This document shows, piece by piece, positions 6,200 through 11,765 of a stretch of 11,765 nt of DNA. This stretch comes from Verrucomicrobiota bacterium (lineage in GTDB: Bacteria > Verrucomicrobiota > Kiritimatiellia > CAIQIC01 > Lenti-01), in NCBI GenBank assembly GCA_022709625.1, contig JAKLIL010000024.1:1-11765 (forward strand). The letters run 5' to 3'. The notes under the pieces were generated by a model. That model made no database searches. It was not told the origin of the DNA and saw nothing but the letters and a program-made list of their open reading frames with translations. The first letter of the stretch is position 1; every line of letters starts with the position of its first letter. Made by a program: the position numbers and the translations under genes.

Positions 6200-9174
6200 T
6201 AGAACTCCACGTTGCCCAAAGGATTCATGCCGGCGGCTACGTTTTGGAGCGGCGCAACGGCGTTGGCGCCGCTGCCGTCGACGTAGGGTGTTTGGGGAAG
6301 GCCCCCGCCGGGAGCCATGCCGCTATATGTGTTTTCGCGCACGGCGCTGCCGGTGCCTTCGAGGTAGATGCCGATCGAATTGTCTGCAAGCTCGTTGCGG
6401 GCAAGGTGGTGGCCATTGCCGGCCACGAAAATGCCGGTGTTGCCGTTGCCGGCCACGCGGTTGTCGGTGATGGACCACCCGCTGCCCTCCGAATAGATGC
6501 CGTGACCGGTGTTATCCGCCACCGCCACTCCGTGAATTCGACCCTTGCTGCCCGGCGAGGAACTCAGGTCGATACCTGCCCCGCCGGTGTTGGCGGCAAC
6601 GCGTCCGCCGGCAATGTCCACGCGGGCAGTTGTAGCGACATCGAATCCATAAATGGCAATGCCGGCCATGCCGTTGGCCACGGCGTCGCAATCTGCGAAC
6701 GCGAAGTCGCCCCAGCGACCGCGGTACACCTGGATGGGCTTGTGCATGCGGAAGCCGCCGTCCGGGTTGTCCGCGGCCGTGCAATCCGCGAAGCGCCAGA
6801 TGCCGCCCCGCGCGTTTACACCCCAGGCGCCGTTGCCGCGGAGCGAAAGGCCGCGCACGGTGCAAACGTCCACGCCGTCGCCGTCCACGGTGATGCCGCC
6901 GGCGACGTTGTCGTCGCAATCGCCCCCGTCGGCCCGGAAGCGCAGGCCCTTGTCCATGGCCACGGGAACGATCAGCATTCCGCTGCCGCCGTTGCCGCTG
7001 GCCGAACTGTCCAGCCAGTCAAGCGCGATGCTGGAGCCGGACGGGACCGCCGCCACATGGAGCCCGTTGCTGCCGTTGCCCGACAATCGGGAATGGTCCA
7101 GGATCACGCGGCATTCGGCGCCGGGCTCGATGGCGTAGACCCGTACCCCGTTGCCGCCGTTGCGCTCGGCGGAGCCTGTGCGCTTGATCAGCGTCACATG
7201 CCCCTTTTTTTCGCGCTCCTTGGCGGCCACCACCACGCCGTCGCCGCCGTTCTCGTGGATGTCGCAGGAATCCAAGGTGACCCGCCCGCCCTCGATGTCC
7301 AGGCCGTTCGCGGCGTTGCCGCTCACGCGGGTTCCGTGGACGGTGCCGCCGGTCACGCGCGGGTCCATGATGGCGATGCCGTCTTTCTCGTTGTCGTCGC
7401 AATCGCCGCCGGCGATTTGATAAGCCAGGCCGGTGGAACTGGCGGTGGAAGCAAGGGAGATGCCGCTGCCGCCGTTGCCGGAAACGGAACTGTCCCGCAC
7501 GGAAACCGCCCCTCCGGAACCTAGGCGGTCGGCTTCGACCTCGAGTCCGGATCCCGTGTTGCCGGCCAGACTCGAATCTTCCACCACCACCTGGATTTGG
7601 GCGCCATCTTCCAGCGGATAGACGCGGACGCCGGCGCCGGCATTGTCCGCCGCCGTGCCGCCGCGCTTCAAAATCGTCACGTGGCCGGTTTTGGTGTATT
7701 TTCTTGCACCCACCGCGACACCGTCGCCGCCGTTGCCCTTGATCACGCTGTCCGCCAAGGTCCAGGAACCGCCTTCGAGATTCAATCCAATGTCGCCGTT
7801 GTCTTGAATGACGCAACGCTCCACGATGCCGGGATTGGAACCGCCGTCCACCTTGTTCAAGCCCTTGCCGTCGTTGCGGGCGGCGGTGATGTCGAAGAAG
7901 CCCTGTCGGCCGTTTCTGCCGGCGGTGATGTTGGCGCCGTCGCCGGTATTTTCCAGCAGGCGGCCCTGGCGATGTTGGTAATCGAGTCGGGAATCGGGGT
8001 GGGGCAGGGCGATGTGCACCCCGTCGCCGCCGTTGCGTTCAAATGAAAATTCGGCCAGGTCGCAGGTGGCGTCCACGGGTCCGGAAGCCGCGAAGTGCAG
8101 TCCGTCGCCGGTGTTGTGAACGCTGGCGCCTTCCTTGGCCTTGAAGGTGATGCGGTCGGCCGGATTCAAGGGCTCCCAGGAAATGCCGTGGCCGACGTTG
8201 TCGGAAACCAGGCCGGCGAATTCCACGTCGCAGTCGCCCGCCAGCACCAGGCCGCCGGCGCCGTTGTTGGCGATCCGGGCGCCGGAGCCGGGGTTTTTCT
8301 TCACGACGATGCCGATGCCGGGCACCGGCTTGGAGACGAACACGCCGCCGCCGCCGTTGTGGCTGAAAGAGACGTCGGCCATTTCGCACCAGGCCTCGGC
8401 GGAACTGGCGCCGGCGAGATGCAGGCCGTCGCCGGTGTTGTGGGAGCTGTCGCAATCCTCCAGTTTCAGGCGGAGGCCGTCGGTGGGCGTGGCCGGCGCC
8501 CAGGCAATGCCGTGGCCGGTGTTGCCGTGAATCACGCCGCTGAATTCTACGTCGAAATCGCCGGCCAACACAAAGCCGCCACCGCCGTTGCGGTTGAGGC
8601 GGGCACCGGAACCCGGGTTCCGTTTTACCACGATGCCGACTCCCGGAACGGGCTTCGTGGAGAAGAGGCCCGCCCCGCCGTTGTCGTGCGATTCCACTCC
8701 GTCCAGTTCGCCCGAGCTGAAATGCAGGCCGTGCCCGGCGTTGTTCTTCAAGACGACGTTCTCCACGACCAGATTGGCGACTTCCGGCGCCTCGATGCCG
8801 TTGCCGCCCCAATTTCGGATCGTCCCGTTGCGGATGGCCACGTTCGCGCCGGGCGCGACTTCGATGCCGTGGGTGGACGAACCCGGGCCGCCGGCAAGCG
8901 TAAAGTTGTTCAGATCGAGCACCACGTCGGAAACGGTGATCCATATCCCGCTGTTCGTGGGTTCCGTGGCACTCACGCCGTAAGCCAGATAATACGATCC
9001 CGGTTCGCTGATGGTGAAGGGGAGAGAATCGATCGGCGTGCGCGGTTCGATCTGCTGCAAGGTCCGCATCGTGGGGCCTGGGGGGCCGGCAGGCGTCAGC
9101 GAACCTTGGGCCAGCGCCAAGCAACTGGGAATCATGAGGCCTGAAACGAGAAAACCGACCCGACCCGTCTTCAT
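6199..9174 (-). CDS. Secreted right-handed parallel beta-helix repeat protein
   Basis: This is a 991-residue protein with an N-terminal signal peptide (about 1-22, ending ALAQ). A conserved opening module follows: LTPAGPPGPTMRTLQQIEPR (26-45), then TPIDSLPFTISEPGSYYL (46-63). From about 121 to 938 the chain is made of roughly 33 turns of the form N-x-x-x-G-hydrophobic-x-hydrophobic (for example GNGGSGISL, HNTGDGLHL). This is typical of PbH1/NosD-like parallel beta-helices, which fold as long solenoids. Two larger duplications sit on top of this: 108-residue units (171-278 and 279-386) and 161-residue units (452-612 and 613-773). Related solenoids include polysaccharide lyases and hydrolases as well as purely structural surface proteins; no active-site constellation could be recognised here. 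The start has a perfect AGGAGG at 8 bases and a promoter in the AT-rich gap. It heads an operon with the GANxGW protein. Confidence 0.88.
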   Translation of the reverse strand: MKTGRVGFLVSGLMIPSCLALAQGSLTPAGPPGPTMRTLQQIEPRTPIDSLPFTISEPGSYYLAYGVSATEPTNSGIWITVSDVVLDLNNFTLAGGPGSSTHGIEVAPGANVAIRNGTIRNWGGNGIEAPEVANLVVENVVLKNNAGHGLHFSSGELDGVESHDNGGAGLFSTKPVPGVGIVVKRNPGSGARLNRNGGGGFVLAGDFDVEFSGVIHGNTGHGIAWAPATPTDGLRLKLEDCDSSHNTGDGLHLAGASSAEAWCEMADVSFSHNGGGGVFVSKPVPGIGIVVKKNPGSGARIANNGAGGLVLAGDCDVEFAGLVSDNVGHGISWEPLNPADRITFKAKEGASVHNTGDGLHFAASGPVDATCDLAEFSFERNGGDGVHIALPHPDSRLDYQHRQGRLLENTGDGANITAGRNGRQGFFDITAARNDGKGLNKVDGGSNPGIVERCVIQDNGDIGLNLEGGSWTLADSVIKGNGGDGVAVGARKYTKTGHVTILKRGGTAADNAGAGVRVYPLEDGAQIQVVVEDSSLAGNTGSGLEVEADRLGSGGAVSVRDSSVSGNGGSGISLASTASSTGLAYQIAGGDCDDNEKDGIAIMDPRVTGGTVHGTRVSGNAANGLDIEGGRVTLDSCDIHENGGDGVVVAAKEREKKGHVTLIKRTGSAERNGGNGVRVYAIEPGAECRVILDHSRLSGNGSNGLHVAAVPSGSSIALDWLDSSASGNGGSGMLIVPVAMDKGLRFRADGGDCDDNVAGGITVDGDGVDVCTVRGLSLRGNGAWGVNARGGIWRFADCTAADNPDGGFRMHKPIQVYRGRWGDFAFADCDAVANGMAGIAIYGFDVATTARVDIAGGRVAANTGGAGIDLSSSPGSKGRIHGVAVADNTGHGIYSEGSGWSITDNRVAGNGNTGIFVAGNGHHLARNELADNSIGIYLEGTGSAVRENTYSGMAPGGGLPQTPYVDGSGANAVAPLQNVAAGMNPLGNVEF
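6856..7821 (-). repeat. Two tandem 161-residue (483-base) units in the beta-helix gene
   Basis: Residues 452-612 and 613-773 align with a constant offset of 161. Matching pairs include NGGDGVAV/NGGDGVVV, GHVTILKR/GHVTLIKR, NAGAGVRVY/NGGNGVRVY, DSSVSGNGGSG/DSSASGNGGSG and GGDCDDNEKDG/GGDCDDNVAGG. The similarity runs a little past unit 2, to about residue 808. Confidence 0.82.
8017..8664 (-). repeat. Two tandem 108-residue (324-base) units in the beta-helix gene
   Basis: Residues 171-278 and 279-386 align with a constant offset of 108. Matching pairs include FSTKPVPGVGIVVKRNPGSG/FVSKPVPGIGIVVKKNPGSG, NTGHGIAW/NVGHGISW and HNTGDGLH (both). By eye the DNA copies differ at many third codon positions, so the duplication is not very recent. 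Confidence 0.82.
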
Positions 9175-9182
9175 AAGCGCAA

Positions 9183-9188
9183 CCTCCT
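9183..9188 (-). promoter_or_regulatory. Strong ribosome binding site of the beta-helix gene
   Basis: Read on the minus strand this is a full AGGAGG, 8 bases before the ATG at 9174-9172. It fixes the start and suggests efficient translation. Confidence 0.75.
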
Positions 9189-9207
9189 AGCTGGCCTTAA
9201 TTTTTTT

Positions 9208-9217
9208 CTTGTACAAG
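9208..9217. promoter_or_regulatory. Palindrome CTTGTACAAG at the expected transcript start, possible operator
   Basis: This perfect 10-base palindrome covers the position where transcription from the minus-strand promoter at 9219-9246 should begin. A repressor site there would block initiation. Short palindromes are frequent in AT-rich DNA, so confidence is low. Confidence 0.3.
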
Positions 9218-9218
9218 T

Positions 9219-9246
9219 ATTCTACTGGATTTTCAATAAATATCAA
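9219..9246 (-). promoter_or_regulatory. Candidate sigma70 promoter of the beta-helix operon
   Basis: On the minus strand TTGATA (9246-9241, 5 of 6 consensus matches) and TAGAAT (9224-9219, 5 of 6) are 16 bases apart. Transcription would start near 9212, giving a leader of roughly 38 bases with the AGGAGG site inside it. Upstream AT tracts could serve as UP elements. Confidence 0.55.
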
Positions 9247-9340
9247 CAATATAGATATATAAATACAATATATTGCAATTACATGAGATATAAATATATT
9301 AAATGCGAATATCAAAATATATTATACTAAATAGACTTGA

Positions 9341-9352
9341 ATAGTATACTAT
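9341..9352. promoter_or_regulatory. Palindrome ATAGTATACTAT containing a -10-like TATACT for the metzincin gene
   Basis: This perfect 12-base palindrome includes TATACT (9345-9350, 5 of 6 matches to TATAAT), placed 25 bases before the ATG at 9376. No good -35 element lies 16-18 bases upstream, so an activator may be needed or the true promoter lies elsewhere in the AT-rich region. Confidence 0.3.
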
Positions 9353-9375
9353 ATCGAAGCGTAAAGGAAATCCCT

Positions 9376-11765
9376 ATGAAATTCTACCCTGCTGGTTTTG
9401 GAAATTCCGGTTGGCATGCCGTTCTTGCGTTGTTGTGTTTTGGCGCTGTGCAGGTCCAGGCCCAAGTCGAGGAATACGTCCGGAGCATCGAAGGCGACCA
9501 ACTGGTGCTGAATCGTAGCGGCAAACTGGTTTGGAAAGCCACCACTCCGACGGCGCTTTCAAATAAGTCTCACATCGACTCTTATTCTGTGGACGACCGG
9601 TGGACGGTCGGCGGTCGGCAGTTGCTGCCGTGGGGCGTCGGCGCCGCCAGCAATACCAATCCGCTTCCCGGCGCGATCGCGGTCAAAAACGACGATCTGA
9701 CCGTTTTCTATTTCGAAAGCGGTTTCATCTACGAAGTGTCGGACCGCGGCCTCCAGTTGCGCCGGCCCGTTCCAGATGCCAACCGCATTACGCCCGTGAG
9801 CCACCTGGCCGCGGTTGGCAACTATTTTTTCCTGACGGACGAAACCGGAGAATTCCTCGACCAGGCGCGCCTCTGGCGGGTCGAGGATCCCTGGTCCGGT
9901 CCCGAGCCCGCCCCCGAGCTCATTGCCGACCGTTCCACCGGCCCCGGCGCCACGTGGTTCCGGGCGATCATTCCCGTCAGTTCCAACGAAGTGCTGGCCT
10001 TGCTGGGCAACAATCGCCTCTCGCGCTTTGTCCGAACGCACTTTCCGGACATCGACCATGCCTGGGTGGAATTCACCGTCGCGTCCAATGCCTTTTGCAT
10101 GACCCCCCACGTCCAGTCCCCGTTTGCCGGCGGCGACCGCCTCGCCTGGGCCACGATCAACGCGGCGCAAACCCACGTTTCCTTCTATTCGGCCCCCATC
10201 GCCAATCTGGCCGCGGCCGTGCTTCTGGGCACGGAAGCGACGCCGTCCCCGCAGCCGTTCGCATCCATGGCCGTGGCGGACAACCGGCTGTTCTACCAGA
10301 TAGGCGGTTCGCTGCGCCGGCGCAGCGCCGTCGCGTTCGACGCCGCCTCGGAGGAAGTGGCCGCCCTGGACCACGAGGCCAAATCGCTCTGCTCCACCGA
10401 CCGCTATGTCTGCTGGCTGCGCAACGGCAACACCGTCATGCGGCTGCCGGTCGGCGCGGCCGCCATCCAACGCAATCTGGCCATCGTGGGCATGGAGGTG
10501 ATCCAAGCCGTGCAAAGCCCGTCCAACGACGTGCCGCTGGTGGCCGCCAAGCCGACGCAGGTGCGCGTGTTCGCCCAAATCCTGTCCAGCAGCGCGGGGG
10601 AATCTGCGCTCACGCTCTCTTCCCCAATGGTCTTGCATGGATCCGTGGGCGGCTGGCCGATGCCCGGCTCGCCGCTGGTGCCGGATCCCGTCCTGGGCAT
10701 CGCAACCATCACCACCAATGCGCCCGTCCGGGTGCGCGTGGCGGCGGCAACCAACGAGCCTCCGTGGCGTAATCCGCAAGAAGGATTCTGGTTCCGCCTG
10801 CCCGAATCGTGGACGGCCAATGGCACCATCGCCTTGCGCGCGGAACTCAATCCCGCCCGCGCCCTGCGCGAAACCAACTACGCCGACAATGTCCGCACGG
10901 TAAACGCCACCTTCACCCAGAAGGTGCCGATCGGGATCAAAGTGATCCCGGCACGCACCCACTACGGCACCATCGACCGCCGCCGCAGCGACCACCGCGA
11001 AATGTTCGAGCAGGCGGCGCTGCTGCTGCCGACTTCGGAACTGCGCGTGGAATATCCCCGTACCCCGCCGATTGAGGAACGCGACGGTTTTCTTGGCCTT
11101 GATGGCACTTCGCCCTATGAGTTCGTTCCGACGGACGACGACACGGATTCCGTGCTGATTGCCTTGTTCTGGCGCAAGATCGAGGGCGTGGGCGGCACCC
11201 TGGCCGAGCCCGGTGGTTTTGATCACTACATGACCTTGATTCCCATGGACGCGTTGCAGAACGGCTTCAGCGGCGTTGGATCGACCGGTGATGACATTTC
11301 CGTGACCCACGCGGCATCCCTGGTAGGGCACGATGTCACCTACGACTTCTACAAAACACGTTTCAGCGCCTGGGTCTTGGCCCACGAACTAGGCCACAAC
11401 TACGGTCGCAGACATGTTGCCGGCTGCGGGAATCCGCGCAACACCGACTCTTCCTATCCGTACATCAACGGCACGATGTCCGACGAAACGGCCGGCCATC
11501 TCGGTTTCAACGCCTATCGCCGGAAACTGCTGCCGCTCTGGGGCACTGGCGATTTAATGAGCTATTGCCCCAACAATTGGATCTCGGATTATACCTGGAA
11601 GCATCTCTACAACCGCGTTGGCAACGGCTACGGACCCTGGATTTCCTCCGCCCGGAAGCCCTCCGCCGCCCCCGCTACGGCTTCCCTCAACACCCGCGGG
11701 CTGGTCGGCGGCGTGATCAACCTGACCAACGGCACGTCTACCATCCGGCCGGTGTTCGATCTCGG
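9376..11765 (+). CDS. Exported metzincin-type zinc metalloprotease, M66-like (partial, C-terminus cut by the window)
   Basis: The frame is open from ATG 9376 to the window edge, 796 residues. A signal peptide (about 1-30; hydrophobic VLALLCFGAV, then QVQA before QVEEY) implies export. Residues about 31-370 are beta-rich with repeated strand pairs, possibly a propeller, though no family is recognisable. Residues about 372-530 (GMEVIQAVQ to NYADNVRTV) resemble the CARDB-like beta-sandwich often placed before such proteases. The catalytic domain carries HELGHNYGRRH: H670, H674 and H680 as zinc ligands and E671 as catalytic base. A Met-turn follows at DLMSYC (M728), then NNWISDYTW. C684 and C731 could form a disulfide. 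The combination marks a metzincin close to M66-type enzymes; the target is unknown. GGA lies 7 bases before the ATG. The gene is divergent from the beta-helix operon across the AT-rich gap. Residues after the catalytic domain continue beyond the window. Confidence 0.85.
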   Translation, partial: MKFYPAGFGNSGWHAVLALLCFGAVQVQAQVEEYVRSIEGDQLVLNRSGKLVWKATTPTALSNKSHIDSYSVDDRWTVGGRQLLPWGVGAASNTNPLPGAIAVKNDDLTVFYFESGFIYEVSDRGLQLRRPVPDANRITPVSHLAAVGNYFFLTDETGEFLDQARLWRVEDPWSGPEPAPELIADRSTGPGATWFRAIIPVSSNEVLALLGNNRLSRFVRTHFPDIDHAWVEFTVASNAFCMTPHVQSPFAGGDRLAWATINAAQTHVSFYSAPIANLAAAVLLGTEATPSPQPFASMAVADNRLFYQIGGSLRRRSAVAFDAASEEVAALDHEAKSLCSTDRYVCWLRNGNTVMRLPVGAAAIQRNLAIVGMEVIQAVQSPSNDVPLVAAKPTQVRVFAQILSSSAGESALTLSSPMVLHGSVGGWPMPGSPLVPDPVLGIATITTNAPVRVRVAAATNEPPWRNPQEGFWFRLPESWTANGTIALRAELNPARALRETNYADNVRTVNATFTQKVPIGIKVIPARTHYGTIDRRRSDHREMFEQAALLLPTSELRVEYPRTPPIEERDGFLGLDGTSPYEFVPTDDDTDSVLIALFWRKIEGVGGTLAEPGGFDHYMTLIPMDALQNGFSGVGSTGDDISVTHAASLVGHDVTYDFYKTRFSAWVLAHELGHNYGRRHVAGCGNPRNTDSSYPYINGTMSDETAGHLGFNAYRRKLLPLWGTGDLMSYCPNNWISDYTWKHLYNRVGNGYGPWISSARKPSAAPATASLNTRGLVGGVINLTNGTSTIRPVFDL

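Larger units (their letters stand above)
9201..9360. promoter_or_regulatory. AT-rich divergent control region
   Basis: By direct count only 32 of these 160 bases are G or C (20%), while both flanking genes are clearly GC-rich. The region separates the divergent beta-helix operon (minus) and metzincin gene (plus) and contains no credible open reading frame. It holds three perfect palindromes: CTTGTACAAG (9208-9217), CAATATATTG (9266-9275) and ATAGTATACTAT (9341-9352). ACAATATA also occurs twice, 19 bases apart (9246 and 9265). A shared regulatory region bound by an AT-preferring protein is a reasonable inference. Confidence 0.65.

Noticed and set aside
6244..7524. A 426-codon plus-strand frame opposite the beta-helix gene
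   Set aside because: It is a repetitive Ala/Val/His-rich mirror of the Gly/Asn repeats; the sense strand has the signal peptide, ribosome binding site and promoter.
6199..9000. Recurrent CCGCCGTTG-type words suggesting a CRISPR or DNA repeat array
   Set aside because: They are codons for the N-G-G turns of the beta-helix, with irregular spacing and no uniform repeat-spacer order.
9201..9360. AT-rich region as a replication origin
   Set aside because: No DnaA-box-like sequences (TTATCCACA type) or replication genes were seen; a divergent promoter region explains it better.
9559..11385. A 608-codon open frame on the minus strand across the metzincin gene
   Set aside because: It is antisense to a gene with a signal peptide, HExxHxxGxxH and Met-turn. 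Its product is Arg/Gly/His-rich without motifs, as expected from the mirror frame of GC-rich codons.

Overview
The window is GC-rich bacterial DNA with eight coding regions, two of them cut by the window ends. No RNA gene, CRISPR array or insertion sequence was seen. The best guess for the source is a member of the Verrucomicrobiota/Kiritimatiellota side of the PVC group. This rests on protein style only: a secreted right-handed beta-helix protein with the N-terminal layout common there, a GANxGW-repeat protein with calcium-binding Asp-rich loops, and a VanZ-family membrane protein. There is no rRNA or marker gene to confirm it.

Left part (1-2182, minus strand): a VanZ-family membrane protein is followed by a calcineurin-like metallophosphoesterase. 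Stop and start overlap as ATGA, so the pair is probably translationally coupled. The phosphoesterase runs off the left edge.

Centre left (2304-5256, plus strand): a compact three-gene cassette for the lower mevalonate pathway. It holds mevalonate kinase, a second GHMP kinase (probably phosphomevalonate kinase) and diphosphomevalonate decarboxylase. Gaps are 11 bases, then a 4-base GTGA overlap. Together the products would turn mevalonate into isopentenyl diphosphate. The upper-pathway genes (HMG-CoA synthase and reductase) and IPP isomerase are not in the window. A sigma70-like promoter (TTTACA-17-TAAAGT) ends only 10 bases before the first start codon, so the transcript may be almost leaderless.

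Centre right (5284-9174, minus strand): a two-gene secreted-protein operon transcribed away from the AT-rich gap. The first gene is a 991-residue parallel beta-helix protein built from about 33 short N-x-x-x-G turns and two larger internal duplications (108 and 161 residues). The second is a 300-residue protein with four GANxGW repeats and Asp-rich calcium-type loops. This operon converges on the mevalonate cassette with a 27-base gap.

Right end (9376-11765, plus strand, cut by the window): a large exported metzincin-type zinc protease (HELGHNYGRRH, Met-turn LMSYC). It is divergent from the beta-helix operon. The gap between them holds a striking AT-rich island (9201-9360, 32 G/C in 160 bases by count) with three short perfect palindromes and a good minus-strand promoter. 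The secreted trio around this island is the most accessory-looking part of the window. No stretch over 300 bases lacks a gene.
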